Positions 7,864 to 16,727 are shown, numbered from the stretch's first letter. The stretch is 40,312 bases of DNA from Nonomuraea cypriaca (GCF_015645445.1 NZ_JADOGI010000090.1:1-40312), one strand, 5' to 3'. Made by a program: numbers and translations. The notes: a model not told the origin generated them from the letters alone.

Positions 7864-8781
7864 GTGGCGATGGCCGGTGGCAGCAGCATCGAGGTCGCGG
7901 CGCTGAAGCGGCGCATGGGACGCGTAGGGGTGTGGAACAGCACCCTGGGCGGGGAGTCGGCCGCGTTCGAGCGGGACGCGGCCGCCGAAGTGGAGGATCT
8001 GGGCTTCGGGACGTTGTGGGTCGGTGAAACCCCGATGGGCAAGGAGGCGCTGGTCCATTCGGCGATCCTGCTGGGTGGGACGCGGCGGATGATGATCGCC
8101 ACCGGCATCGCCAGCGTCTGGGGCCGCGACGCCACCGCCGCCGCGAACGGCGCGAACGCGCTCGCGGAGGCGTTCGACGGCCGGTTCCTGCTCGGCCTGG
8201 GCGTGAGCCACGCGCCCGCGGTGGCGGCGAGGGGCCACGACTACCGCAGGCCGGTGTCGGAGATGCGTGCCTACCTCGACGCCATGGACGCCACGGAATA
8301 CTCCGGCCCGCTGCCGGAACCGGCTCCCCGGGTGCTGGCCGCGCTGCGTACCAAGATGCTGGAGCTCGCCGCGCAGCGCACCCACGGCGCGCATCCCTAT
8401 TTCGTCACCCCCGAGCACACGGCCCGCGCCCGTGCGACGCTCGGCCCCGATCCCGTCCTGGCCCCGGAGCAGACGGTCCTGCTCGACGCCGACCCGGAGC
8501 GGGCGCGGCAGACCGCCCGCCAGTTCACGACGCGCTACCTCGCCCTCCCCAACTACGCGAACAACCTGCGCGATCTGGGCTGGGACGACAAGGACCTGGC
8601 CAACGGCGGCAGTGACGCGCTGGTCGACGCCATCGTGGCGTGGGGCGACCCGGAAAAGATCGTCGAGCGCGTACGAGCCCACCACGACGCCGGCGCGGAC
8701 CACGTCTGCATCCAGCCGCTCGCCGCCACCTCCAGCGAGATGCTGGAACACCTGCGCGTCCTGGCTCCCCTGCTGCTCTAG
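7864..8781 (+). CDS. LLM-class F420-dependent oxidoreductase
   Basis: 305 residues of the luciferase-like monooxygenase fold. It shows MGRVGVWNSTLGGE, the loop EVEDLGFGTLWVGE, and the glycine-rich strand GRFLLGLGVSHAP near residue 110. This pattern matches the actinobacterial F420-dependent subgroup with the GVSH/LGVG signature (TIGR03620-like). It probably oxidises or reduces a small molecule using coenzyme F420; substrate unknown. The GTG at 7864 follows GAGGTGGT; an ATG two codons later is an alternative. It ends 10 bases from the convergent second LLM gene. A possible -10 element, TAGGGT, lies at 7825-7830. Confidence 0.87.
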   Translation: MAMAGGSSIEVAALKRRMGRVGVWNSTLGGESAAFERDAAAEVEDLGFGTLWVGETPMGKEALVHSAILLGGTRRMMIATGIASVWGRDATAAANGANALAEAFDGRFLLGLGVSHAPAVAARGHDYRRPVSEMRAYLDAMDATEYSGPLPEPAPRVLAALRTKMLELAAQRTHGAHPYFVTPEHTARARATLGPDPVLAPEQTVLLDADPERARQTARQFTTRYLALPNYANNLRDLGWDDKDLANGGSDALVDAIVAWGDPEKIVERVRAHHDAGADHVCIQPLAATSSEMLEHLRVLAPLLL

Positions 8782-8791
8782 GGAACAGGGT

Positions 8792-9661
8792 TCAGTCGTT
8801 CCGCGGCCGGAGCGTGCCGGCCGCGGTCTCCAGGGCGGCGAGGTGCTGGTCGACGTCACGCAGTCCCGCCTGCATGGTGTTGATGGAGAGGTGCGTGGCG
8901 CCGGCCTCCCGCCACCGGCGGCCCAGGTCGTTCAGCTGCTCGGCGTCGCCCTTCCAGCTGAGCCGGCCTTCCATGCCGAGCTTGGAGGGGTCGCGTCCCG
9001 CCCCGGCGGCGGCCTCCTCGACCATCGCCTTGGCCTCGTCCAGCCTCGGCCCCGGCGACATCTGCGGGAACCACCCGTCGGCCAGCCGGCCGGCCCTGCG
9101 GTAGGCGGCGGGCGACTGCGCGCCGAACCAGACCGGGATCGGCCGCTGCACCGGCAGGGGCGCGAGGCCCGCTCCGGTCACCCGGTCGAAGGCCCCCTCG
9201 TACGTGACCGTCTGCTCGGTCCACAACCGGCGCATCAGCTCGACCTGCTCCTCGATGCGCCTGCCCCGGGTGGTGAAGTCCTGGCCGAGGGCTTCGTACT
9301 CGACCGCGTTCCACCCCAGCCCCACGCCCAGCCGGAAACGGCCGGCGGTCAGCAGGTCGACCTCCGCCGCCTGCTTGGCCGCCAGGGCCGTCTGCCGCTG
9401 GGGCAGGATGATGATGCTGGTGACGAGTTCCAGCGAGGTGAGCGCGGCGAGGTAGCCGAACAGGACCATCGGCTCGTGGAACGTGGTGTGCACGTCGTAA
9501 GGGCCCTGCCAGCCCTGGTGGACCGCCGGGTCGGCGCCGAGTACGTGGTCGTAGGCGATGATGTGCCGGAAGCCGAGCTCCTCGACCCCCTGCCCGTAGG
9601 CGCGCACCGCGCCCACGTCCCCGCCCAGCTCGGTCTGAGGAAAGACGACACCGATCCGCAT
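8792..9661 (-). CDS. LLM-class F420-dependent oxidoreductase (second type)
   Basis: 289 residues of the luciferase-like fold. It begins MRIGVVFPQTELGGD, with EELGFRHIIAYDHVLG, the strand SIIILPQRQTALAAKQAAEV, and GRFRLGVGLGWNAVEYEALG. The LGVGxGWxxxEYEALG motif is a hallmark of the TIGR03619-like F420 subgroup. It belongs to a different subfamily from the convergent neighbour, so this is not a recent duplication. The role is likely an F420-linked redox step on an unknown metabolite. The ATG at 9661 has AGGAG seven bases upstream. It is divergent from the phosphatase gene across about 214 bases. Confidence 0.9.
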   Translation of the reverse strand: MRIGVVFPQTELGGDVGAVRAYGQGVEELGFRHIIAYDHVLGADPAVHQGWQGPYDVHTTFHEPMVLFGYLAALTSLELVTSIIILPQRQTALAAKQAAEVDLLTAGRFRLGVGLGWNAVEYEALGQDFTTRGRRIEEQVELMRRLWTEQTVTYEGAFDRVTGAGLAPLPVQRPIPVWFGAQSPAAYRRAGRLADGWFPQMSPGPRLDEAKAMVEEAAAGAGRDPSKLGMEGRLSWKGDAEQLNDLGRRWREAGATHLSINTMQAGLRDVDQHLAALETAAGTLRPRND

Positions 9662-9812
9662 GCATGGCTCCTGTCAACGTCAGCGATCCCTCAACATCAT
9701 CGCGGGTGAGGGCGCCGTCAAGCCCCGCGACCGCTTCATATTTGGGCAATTCACCGGTCAAACCGTCCTGATGGCTGAATACGGTCGCGCCCAAGGGGCG
9801 TTTACTGACATA

Positions 9813-9826
9813 CCGTCTGAAGACGG
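9813..9826. promoter_or_regulatory. Perfect palindrome upstream of the phosphatase gene
   Basis: CCGTCTGAAGACGG, two six-base arms with a two-base centre, lies 50 bases before the chosen start of the PAS/SpoIIE gene and about 150 bases before the divergent LLM gene. It could be an operator for either. No protein is assigned. Confidence 0.35.
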
Positions 9827-9875
9827 ACCATCCAGGCTGACGTGCGCCGGGATGGCGGGGGAGGCGAAAGCACGG

Positions 9876-11912
9876 ATGGGGAGTGCGGAACGCGGACCGG
9901 TCAGCGACCTGGCCCTGGACATCTTCGATCCCGCTCCGGTGGGGGTGGCGGTGACGAGGGGTCCCGATCACCGGCTGGTCTACACCAACCCCGCCTTTCA
10001 GGAGATCGTCGGTGAGCGCCGGCTCGGGCTGCCGATCAGCGAGGCGCTCTGCGACCTGCGCCAGCGCGACTACTTCGCGATGCTCGACCGGGTGCTGGAG
10101 ACCGGCGAGCCGGTCTGGCTGAGAGGGCTCCCGTTCGAGTTCGAGGGTCAGGACCGGGTGGGGCGCGAGCGGTACTTCTCGATCAGCATGTCGCGCATCT
10201 CGCTCCGCGGCGGCGAGCCTGGTGTGCTGCTGGCGGCGCTGGACGTCACCGGTCAGGCCGACTCCCCCGCGATATTCGACTCCCTCGCCGAGGAGCGGCA
10301 CAGGTTCCTGCAGCGTTACCAGAGCCTCCTGCAGGTCGAGACGCAGGTCGTGTGGGCGATGGCGCCTCTCGGCCAGGTGGCGGAACCGAGCCCCGGGTGG
10401 GAGCGCCTGACCGGGCAGAGCTGGGAGGAGTACCGCGGCGAGGGCTGGCTGCGGGCCGTGCACCCGGAGGATCTGGGGTCGATCCGCAAGACCCTCCGCC
10501 AGGCCGGGCAGCTCAACCGCTGGGACCACGTCTTCCGGTTGAAGGCGGCGGGCGACGGCTACCGGCATGTCCGCTCGCGCGCCGTACCCGTGATCGAGCG
10601 CGGCACGGTGGTCGAATGGGTCGGTACGTGCACCGACATCGAGCAGGACTGGACCGAGGCCAGGCGGACGAAGCTGCTGGAGCAGGCCGCGGCCGCGACG
10701 ACGGACATCGCCGGCCTGGACGAGGTGCTGGAGATGCTCACCAACGTGATCGTGCCCAGCGTGCTGGACGGCTGCGGGATCTACCTGGTGCCGGAGTCCG
10801 AGACCCGGCCGGCCCTGCCCCTGGTCGCCGAGCGCTTCGTCAGCATCGTCAGGAAGGATCTCAGGCCGGCGCCGCAGCCGGGGACGGTGACCTTCGATCC
10901 CGGCTCCGGATTCGTCGAGGCGGTCACGACCCGCCGGCCGGTGCACCGTACGTTCCCGGCGGGCGAACCGACGCCCGGCCTGGCGCCGCCCGGCGCGGAG
11001 GAGTGGTTCAGGAAAGCCGGGGCGAACAGCGTCGCGCTCGTCCCGGTGATCGTCGACGGCGCGGTGGCGGCGGTGCTCGACGCGGTGATCTGCGGGTCCA
11101 GGGAGCCGATCAGCACGTCGGACGTCGAACTGCTCGGCCGCATGCTCAACCACGCGCACGCGCACCTGAGCAACGCCATGCGGTTCCAGCGGACCCAGCG
11201 GGTCGCGCTCGCCCTGCAGAACTGCCTGCTTCCCGACCCGCCCGAGGTGCCGGGAATGGAGATCACCGCTCGCTACCGGCCGAGCGCCACCGCCGTCGAG
11301 ATCGGCGGCGACTGGTACGACTCGTTCCTGCTCCCCGACGGCGCGACGATCCTGACCATCGGCGACGTCGCCGGGCATGACCTGGCGGCCGCGGTGACCA
11401 TGAGCCAGCTGCGCAACATGCTCAGAGGGCTGGCCATGGACCGCCGTGAGCCTCCTGGCGACATCCTGCGCCGCCTGAACATCGCCACCGAGGCCCTGTA
11501 CGGCGACGGCACCGCGAGCTGTGTGCTGGCCCGGCTGTCGGGCCCCTTCGACGGCCGGTGGCAGCTGGACTACTCCGTCGCCGGGCATCCGCCGCCCCTG
11601 CTGGTCACCCGTGACGGCAAGGGACACTTCCTGCGGGGCGGGCGCAACCCCATACTCGGCGTGGGCGACGGCCAGCCGCGTACCAGCGCCATCGCGGCGC
11701 TGCCGCCGGGGAGCACCCTGCTGCTCTACACCGACGGCCTGGTGGAGCTCCCCGGCGAGCACCTCGACAAGGGCCTGGGACGGCTGCGCCGCCACGCCGC
11801 GTCACTGGCGCACGCACCCCTCGACGTCTTTTCCGACCAACTGCTCATCCGGATGCCTCTGGCCAAGAAGGACGACATCGCCATGATCTCCGTACGACTG
11901 CCCGAAATTTGA
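9876..11912 (+). CDS. PAS-PAS-GAF-SpoIIE (PP2C) serine phosphatase
   Basis: About 678 residues. A PAS domain (residues ~10-125; DIFDPAPVGVAVTRGPDHRLVYTNPAF) is followed by a second PAS/PAC (~145-265; GWLRAVHPEDLGSIRKTLRQ), a GAF-like domain (~270-440), and a SpoIIE-type PP2C phosphatase (~460-677). The phosphatase keeps the metal-binding aspartates in GGDWYD, GDVAGHD, TDGL and DDIA. Such RsbU/RsbP-like proteins dephosphorylate anti-sigma-factor antagonists in response to signals sensed by PAS/GAF. No partner kinase or antagonist gene is nearby. The ATG at 9876 is chosen because GGGGGAGG lies 11 bases upstream; ATGs at 9852 and 9771 are in frame but poorly preceded. Confidence 0.88.
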   Translation: MGSAERGPVSDLALDIFDPAPVGVAVTRGPDHRLVYTNPAFQEIVGERRLGLPISEALCDLRQRDYFAMLDRVLETGEPVWLRGLPFEFEGQDRVGRERYFSISMSRISLRGGEPGVLLAALDVTGQADSPAIFDSLAEERHRFLQRYQSLLQVETQVVWAMAPLGQVAEPSPGWERLTGQSWEEYRGEGWLRAVHPEDLGSIRKTLRQAGQLNRWDHVFRLKAAGDGYRHVRSRAVPVIERGTVVEWVGTCTDIEQDWTEARRTKLLEQAAAATTDIAGLDEVLEMLTNVIVPSVLDGCGIYLVPESETRPALPLVAERFVSIVRKDLRPAPQPGTVTFDPGSGFVEAVTTRRPVHRTFPAGEPTPGLAPPGAEEWFRKAGANSVALVPVIVDGAVAAVLDAVICGSREPISTSDVELLGRMLNHAHAHLSNAMRFQRTQRVALALQNCLLPDPPEVPGMEITARYRPSATAVEIGGDWYDSFLLPDGATILTIGDVAGHDLAAAVTMSQLRNMLRGLAMDRREPPGDILRRLNIATEALYGDGTASCVLARLSGPFDGRWQLDYSVAGHPPPLLVTRDGKGHFLRGGRNPILGVGDGQPRTSAIAALPPGSTLLLYTDGLVELPGEHLDKGLGRLRRHAASLAHAPLDVFSDQLLIRMPLAKKDDIAMISVRLPEI

Positions 11913-12054
11913 TTTTTTTCCTGACAGGGTGGCCGAACATGACCAGCGGCGATAAGGCCGGTGTCAGCGGCGGTCAAACGCGCGCACTCCCCGCTTAGCC
12001 AGGTCTTACCTCGCATTGATCACCCTGGTGTCACAACGAACATCAGGAGAAGAC

Positions 12055-13272
12055 ATGGACGAGCCTCGTGAGCACAATGCCGGCGGCTGGACCCAATTCG
12101 GTGACACCCCGCCCTCTCCCGGCGGCTTCTCCACGCCTGGCCTCACGCCACTCGGCCAGCTCCCGCCCCCGCCGCCGCAGCGGCCGAGGTTCCTGCTGAC
12201 CAGGAAGGCCATCGCCGGGCTCGCGCTGGGCGCCGTGGCCGCCCTGTCGGTGGCGGCACTGGGCGGCGGCTTCGTCGGCGCGTACGTCGCCGCGGCGAAC
12301 AGCCCTGCCCCTGCCGCCACCCCGACGAGCGTCAGCCCGGTGTTCCGCACCGCCGCCGACGAGTTCACCGTCGCGCAGGTGGCGGAGAAGGTGCAGCCGT
12401 CGGTCGTGATGATCCAGGGGCAGACCGCCGAGGGCTCAGGCGTGGTGCTGTCGGACGACGGGTTGATCCTCACCAACAACCACGTGGTCGCCGGGCAGAA
12501 CGGCCTGACCGTGAAGTTCAACGACGGCAGGACCTCCGAGGCGACCGTGGTCGGCACCGACCCGGCCACCGACCTGGCCGTCATCCGGGCCAAGGGCGTG
12601 TCGGGGCTCGCGAAGGTGGCGCTCGGCGACAGCGACCAGCTCAAGGTCGGCGACGACGTCCTGGCCATCGGCAGCCCGCTCGGCCTGGACGGGACGGTGA
12701 CCTCGGGCATCGTCAGCGCGCTCGACCGCACCGTGACCGCCGGAAACGGCCCGGACGAGCAGCAGCTCCCGCCCGGCTGGCCCCAGCAGGGGCAGGGTGG
12801 CGACACGACCACGATCGGCGGCATGATCCAGACCGACGCGGCGATCAATCCGGGCAACTCCGGCGGCGCCCTGGTGAACGCGGCCGGCGAGCTCGTCGGC
12901 ATCAACAGCGCGATCAACTCCGAAGGCGTCAACCTCGGTTTCGCGATCCCGGTGAACACCGCCAAGCAGGTCTCCGAGCAGCTCATCAGCAAGGGCAAGG
13001 TCAGCCACGCGTTCCTCGGGGTGAGCCTCACCGACGCCACCGGCCAGGTGCCCGGCGCGCTGATCAGCCAGGTGACCGCGGGCAGCCCGGCAGAGAAGGC
13101 CGGGCTGAAGCAGGGCGACGTGATCACCAAGATCGGCGACACCCCGGTCGACGGCGGCGACACGGTCGTCGGCCAGGTCCGCGGCTTCAAGCCCGGCCAG
13201 CAGGTCGAGGTCACCTACCAGCGTGACGGCAAGCCGAACACCACGACGGTCACCATGGTGGAGACGAAGTAG
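12055..13272 (+). CDS. HtrA/DegP-like membrane-anchored serine protease with PDZ domain
   Basis: 405 residues. A proline-rich cytoplasmic N-terminus (~1-50) precedes one transmembrane helix (~51-82). The trypsin-like domain has catalytic His143 (NNHVV), Asp173 (ATDLAV) and Ser269 (GNSGGAL). A PDZ domain (~320-400; AFLGVSLTDATG, AGSPAEKAGLKQGDVI) follows. It is an envelope-stress or quality-control protease acting outside the membrane. Start chosen at the ATG at 12055, with AGGAGA seven bases upstream, over an in-frame upstream ATG without such a site. It converges on asnB, with a strong hairpin between them. Confidence 0.93.
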   Translation: MDEPREHNAGGWTQFGDTPPSPGGFSTPGLTPLGQLPPPPPQRPRFLLTRKAIAGLALGAVAALSVAALGGGFVGAYVAAANSPAPAATPTSVSPVFRTAADEFTVAQVAEKVQPSVVMIQGQTAEGSGVVLSDDGLILTNNHVVAGQNGLTVKFNDGRTSEATVVGTDPATDLAVIRAKGVSGLAKVALGDSDQLKVGDDVLAIGSPLGLDGTVTSGIVSALDRTVTAGNGPDEQQLPPGWPQQGQGGDTTTIGGMIQTDAAINPGNSGGALVNAAGELVGINSAINSEGVNLGFAIPVNTAKQVSEQLISKGKVSHAFLGVSLTDATGQVPGALISQVTAGSPAEKAGLKQGDVITKIGDTPVDGGDTVVGQVRGFKPGQQVEVTYQRDGKPNTTTVTMVETK

Positions 13273-13287
13273 CCAGACAGGAAGTAA

Positions 13288-13317
13288 GGCGCGGGCGGCC
13301 GCTTGACCGCCCGCGCC
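13288..13317. terminator. Bidirectional hairpin between HtrA-like gene and asnB
   Basis: GGCGCGGGCGG (13288-13298) pairs perfectly with CCGCCCGCGCC (13307-13317) around an 8-base loop, between convergent stop codons. There is no T-tract, as is common in high-GC actinomycetes, where such hairpins often act as terminators. Confidence 0.7.
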
Positions 13318-13328
13318 TGCGTACGGGC

Positions 13329-15179
13329 TCAGAGGGCGAGCTGGACGTCGTACTCCTTGAGCCACGCGTCGAGCTGGAGCATCCGCTCCAGCGTGGCGCG
13401 GCTCGGGAGGGCGCTGTTCGGGCCCACGGGCTGGTTGACGGCCTCGCGCGCCTTGCCCAGGTCGACCAGGCCGGCGCAGGGCGGCTCGCCGCCCTGGATC
13501 AGCGCGCGGGCCTCCGCACGCAGAACCCGCTCATAGGACGGATCCTGGGTGGTCGGGTACGGGCTCTTCACCCGCTGCGCCACGGACTCGGGCAGCACGT
13601 CGGCGGCCGCCCCGCGCAGCAGGCTCTTCTCCCTGCCGTCGTACGTCTTCATCTCCCAGGGAGCGTTGAAGACGTACTCCACCAGCCGATGGTCGCAGAA
13701 CGGCACCCGGACCTCCAGCCCGACGGCCATGCTCATCCGGTCCTTGCGGTCCAGCAGGATCTGCACGAACCGGGTGAGGTGCAGATAGCTGATCTCGCGC
13801 ATCCGGCGTTCGTGGCCCGTCTCGCCCGGCAGCCTGGGCACCTCGGCGATCGCCTGGCGGTAGCTCTGGTCCTTGTAGCCGGGCACGTCGAGCAGGCGCT
13901 GCACGTCGTCCTTGAACAGGTGCTCCATCCCGGCGTGGTCGGCGAAGTTCCTGCCGACGAGCCAGGGGAAGGTGCCGCCGTTGACCGACTCCGGGTCGTG
14001 GAACCACCGGTAGCCGCCGAAGACCTCGTCGGCCGACTCCCCCGACAGCGCCACAGTGGAGTGCCCCCTGATCGCCTTGAACAGCAGGTACAGCGAGGTG
14101 TCCATGTCGCCGATGCCGATCGGCAGGTCGCGGGCGCGCAGTACGGCGCCGCGCACGGCCGGGTCCATCAGCGCGGCCGAGTCGAGCACGATGTCGGCGT
14201 GCTCGGCACCGACGTGGCGGGCCAGCTCGTGGACGTACGGCGCGTCGGGCGTCGCACGGCTCAGGTCGGGCTTGAAGTTCTCGGTGTAGCCGGTGAAGTC
14301 GACGGCGAACGAGCGGACCGTGCCCAGGTTCTGCTCACGCAGGTCCTTGGCGGCGAGCGCGGTGATCGCGCTGGAGTCCAGGCCGCCGGACAGCAGCGTG
14401 CACAGCGGCACGTCGCTGATGAGCTGGCGGGCGACGATGTCGTCCAGCAGGCCGCGCACCGTCTTGACCGTGAGGTCCACGTCGTCCGGGTGCTCATAGG
14501 ACTGAAGCTGCCAGTAGCGGCGCTTGTGGACGCCCCCGCGGTCCACACGCACGATCTGGCCTGGGCGGACTTCGTACATGCCTCTGAAGACGCCGTGCTC
14601 AGGTGTCTTCACGAACGCCATCAGCTCGCGCAGCCCGTCGGCGTCGACGACGCGCTCGGCGAGCGGGTTGGCGAGGATCGCCTTGGGCTCCGAGCCGAAC
14701 AGCACGCCGTGCGGCGTCGGGTAGTAGTAGAGCGGTTTGATGCCCATGCGGTCGCGGACCAGGAGCAGTTCCTCGCTGCGCGGGTCCCAGATCGCGAAGG
14801 CGAACATGCCGTTGAGGTGCTCCGCCATGTCAGCGCCCCACTCGACGTAGGCGCGCACGACGACCTCGGTGTCGCTCCTGGTGCGGAAGCGGTGCCCGCG
14901 GGCGGTCAGCTCCGCGCGCAGCTCCTGGTAGTTGTACACCTCTCCGCTGTACGTGAGCACGGCCTCCGGCCGCCCGTCGGTGTCGGCGATCATGGGCTGC
15001 CGGCCGCCGGCGAGGTCGATGATGGCGAGCCTGCGATGGCCGATGGCGGCGTGCGGTGCCGTCCACAACCCTTCGTCATCGGGGCCGCGGCAGGCCATCG
15101 TGTCCGTCATGGCCTGTGCGGTGTCCCTGGCCCCCCGTAGATCTCGCTCGAAGTCCACCCATCCACAGATTCCACACAT
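13329..15179 (-). CDS. asnB: Asparagine synthetase B (glutamine-hydrolysing)
   Basis: 616 residues. Cys2 (MCGICGW) begins an N-terminal class II glutamine amidotransferase domain with the expected RLAIIDL and SGEVYNYQELR segments. The C-terminal synthetase domain carries the ATP pyrophosphatase loop SGGLDSSAI near residue 265 and SGESADEVFGGY further on. It converts aspartate, glutamine and ATP to asparagine and glutamate. The length fits AsnB. The ATG at 15179 has GGGGGG six bases upstream. It stands alone, divergent from a small secreted protein. Some actinomycete homologues amidate peptides or natural products, but no such context is visible. Confidence 0.93.
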   Translation of the reverse strand: MCGICGWVDFERDLRGARDTAQAMTDTMACRGPDDEGLWTAPHAAIGHRRLAIIDLAGGRQPMIADTDGRPEAVLTYSGEVYNYQELRAELTARGHRFRTRSDTEVVVRAYVEWGADMAEHLNGMFAFAIWDPRSEELLLVRDRMGIKPLYYYPTPHGVLFGSEPKAILANPLAERVVDADGLRELMAFVKTPEHGVFRGMYEVRPGQIVRVDRGGVHKRRYWQLQSYEHPDDVDLTVKTVRGLLDDIVARQLISDVPLCTLLSGGLDSSAITALAAKDLREQNLGTVRSFAVDFTGYTENFKPDLSRATPDAPYVHELARHVGAEHADIVLDSAALMDPAVRGAVLRARDLPIGIGDMDTSLYLLFKAIRGHSTVALSGESADEVFGGYRWFHDPESVNGGTFPWLVGRNFADHAGMEHLFKDDVQRLLDVPGYKDQSYRQAIAEVPRLPGETGHERRMREISYLHLTRFVQILLDRKDRMSMAVGLEVRVPFCDHRLVEYVFNAPWEMKTYDGREKSLLRGAAADVLPESVAQRVKSPYPTTQDPSYERVLRAEARALIQGGEPPCAGLVDLGKAREAVNQPVGPNSALPSRATLERMLQLDAWLKEYDVQLAL

Positions 15180-15394
15180 GTCTTTCCCCCCGGTTCATTC
15201 CCAACCTCTGACGTGCCCGATTTATGTCGAGATGCCCCTGAAAAGTGTGCAATGTCACATAAGTCTGCTTTCGTGCGGTGAGGTGTGGCGCCGATCACCC
15301 TTGGCGTGTGGATTCCTCCACAGAGAAGTGGGTGGGACCTCCGTAATGTCCCTTCTGCCGGAGCAACCGGCGCACTGACTCAGGAGGAAACCCC
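15180..15394. promoter_or_regulatory. Divergent promoter region with inverted repeats (asnB / secreted protein)
   Basis: This 215-base gap is less GC-rich than its surroundings. It contains the hairpin TGTGGA-TTCC-TCCACA (15307-15322), an inverted repeat GGGAC/GTCCC a few bases further on, and TGTGCAATGTCACA near 15247. The last resembles a CRP half-site pair but has the wrong spacing. It must hold promoters for both divergent genes; none can be assigned firmly. Confidence 0.4.
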
Positions 15395-15811
15395 ATGCGT
15401 AAGACCCTTGCGACCGTGGCTCTGGCCGGCTCCATGGCCGTCACCGGCCTGGCACTCAGCCCGGCGGCCCAGGCCACCACCGAGTCCACCGCCACGACGG
15501 CGACCGCTGCCCACTATGGCGGGAACTGGGGCAAGTTCTTCTCCAGCGACCACAAGGCGTACACGTACGGCAAGACCTGGAAGAGCGGCGGTAAGGTCTT
15601 CACGAAGTGGTACGGCGTGGACAATCGGGGCGGCAAGAAGGGCTGGGTCTGGTTCGAGTACTACCAGAACGGCGGCTGGCACAAGTTCAACCAGGCGTGG
15701 GACGGCAAGGTCACCACGGGCTGGAGCGGTCGCGGGATCGACAAGGTGTACGCGTTCACCTGCTGGGCCGGCAAATTCGACAACTGCGGCCACAAGTACC
15801 GCATCTACTAA
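15395..15811 (+). CDS. Small secreted protein, Trp/Tyr/Lys-rich, unknown function
   Basis: 138 residues. A Sec signal peptide (MRKTLATVALAGSMAVTGLA, then LSPAAQA) has a likely cleavage near residue 27. The mature part of ~110 residues is rich in Trp, Tyr, Gly and Lys (YGGNWGKFFSSDHKAYTYGK, KKGWVWFEYYQNGGWHKFNQ) and has two cysteines near the end (FTCWAG, DNCGHKYRIY) that could form a disulfide. No family is recognised; the pattern suggests a small beta-rich extracellular protein. The ATG at 15395 follows AGGAGG with good spacing. It is followed 43 bases later by the response-regulator gene on the same strand. Confidence 0.75.
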   Translation: MRKTLATVALAGSMAVTGLALSPAAQATTESTATTATAAHYGGNWGKFFSSDHKAYTYGKTWKSGGKVFTKWYGVDNRGGKKGWVWFEYYQNGGWHKFNQAWDGKVTTGWSGRGIDKVYAFTCWAGKFDNCGHKYRIY

Positions 15812-15854
15812 CCTTTCAGGCCCCGCTTATGGAGGTGCCGGTAGAACGGATGGC

Positions 15855-16727
15855 ATGAACGAGTCCGGGCCGGCCAGGGTGCTGGTGGTCGACGACGAGC
15901 CGAACATCCGCGAGTTGCTGTCCGAGGCGCTGTGCCTCAACGGTTTCGCCGTCCGGACCGCCTCCAGCGGAAGGGCGGCACTCGACGCGGTGGCGCGGGA
16001 GCGGCCCGACATCATCGTGCTGGACGTGATGCTGCCCGATCTGGATGGTTTCACGGTGGCGCGCAGGCTGCGCGTGGCGCCGGACAGCCCGCTCGTGCTC
16101 TTCCTGACCGCCAAGGACGCCGTCTCCGACCGGATCGCCGGGCTGACCGCGGGCGGCGACGACTACGTCACCAAGCCGTTCAGCCTGGAAGAGGTGGTGC
16201 TGCGGCTGCGGGCGATCCTGCGCCGGATCCGCCCGCCCGAGGAGCAGGTCGACGACGGGGTGCTGCGGTACGCGGACCTGCAGCTCGACGAGGAGGCGCA
16301 CACCGTGCGGCGGGGCGGGCGGGAGATCCACCTGTCGCCGACGGAGTTCAGCCTGCTGCGCTACCTGATGATCAACGCCGAGCGGGTGGTCAGCAAGGCG
16401 CAGATCCTGGACCGGGTGTGGGACTACGACTTCGACGGCGACAGCCGGATCGTGGAGTCGTACATCAGCTATCTGCGCCGCACGTTGACACCCGAGGCCG
16501 ATCAGCCGATCCCAGCCACGTTGACACCCGAGGCCGTGGAGCGCACGCGGATGCGCGCGCCCACGGGCTCGTCGGCGCCGAGCAGCTCGAGCGTCTCGTC
16601 GTCGTCGGCCATCGCGAGGAACCGCCGCCCGTCCGCCGCCAACCGGCCGACCACGATGCCTGTACGCCTCCCGTCCCGGCGATGCTTGACGGTGTACGTC
16701 TCGATCGTGCCCCAGCCGTCCGCCTGA
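15855..16727 (+). CDS. OmpR/PhoB-family response regulator with replaced C-terminus
   Basis: Two-component DNA-binding regulator. The receiver domain (residues 1-120) has the acidic pair Asp13/Asp14, phospho-acceptor Asp57 (IIVLDVMLPD), Thr85 and Lys107 (TKPFS). The winged-helix domain (~135-208) runs normally through HLSPTEFSLLRYLMINAE, SKAQILDRVW and SRIVESYISYLRR. The canonical ending (KLD...HTVRGVGY wing) is absent. At 16481 the frame enters a 20-base repeat and then reads about 80 residues antisense to the thiolase gene before a stop at 16725-16727. The wing that contacts DNA is therefore lost. No histidine kinase follows, although one normally does. It is probably non-functional or altered. 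The ATG at 15855 has GGAGGT 18 bases upstream. Confidence 0.75.
   Translation: MNESGPARVLVVDDEPNIRELLSEALCLNGFAVRTASSGRAALDAVARERPDIIVLDVMLPDLDGFTVARRLRVAPDSPLVLFLTAKDAVSDRIAGLTAGGDDYVTKPFSLEEVVLRLRAILRRIRPPEEQVDDGVLRYADLQLDEEAHTVRRGGREIHLSPTEFSLLRYLMINAERVVSKAQILDRVWDYDFDGDSRIVESYISYLRRTLTPEADQPIPATLTPEAVERTRMRAPTGSSAPSSSSVSSSSAIARNRRPSAANRPTTMPVRLPSRRCLTVYVSIVPQPSA
16481..16536. repeat. 20-bp direct repeat at the response regulator/thiolase junction
   Basis: CACGTTGACACCCGAGGCCG occurs at 16481-16500 and again at 16517-16536, 36 bases apart. On the minus strand the inner copy encodes the thiolase tail ASGVNV. The outer copy lies just after the thiolase stop codon and repeats that tail. The response regulator loses its canonical sequence exactly where the outer copy begins. 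Confidence 0.85.

Noticed and set aside
8856..11795. 979-residue open frame on the minus strand opposite the phosphatase and LLM genes
   Set aside because: It has arginine/glycine/proline-rich shadow composition and no domain, and it overlaps two well-supported genes on other frames. It is a GC-driven antisense frame.
11908..11922. T-run after the phosphatase stop as an intrinsic terminator
   Set aside because: No stable stem precedes the T-run.
15247..15260. CRP-like site TGTGCAATGTCACA
   Set aside because: The two half-sites are two bases too close for the CRP consensus, and no CRP-controlled pattern is visible.
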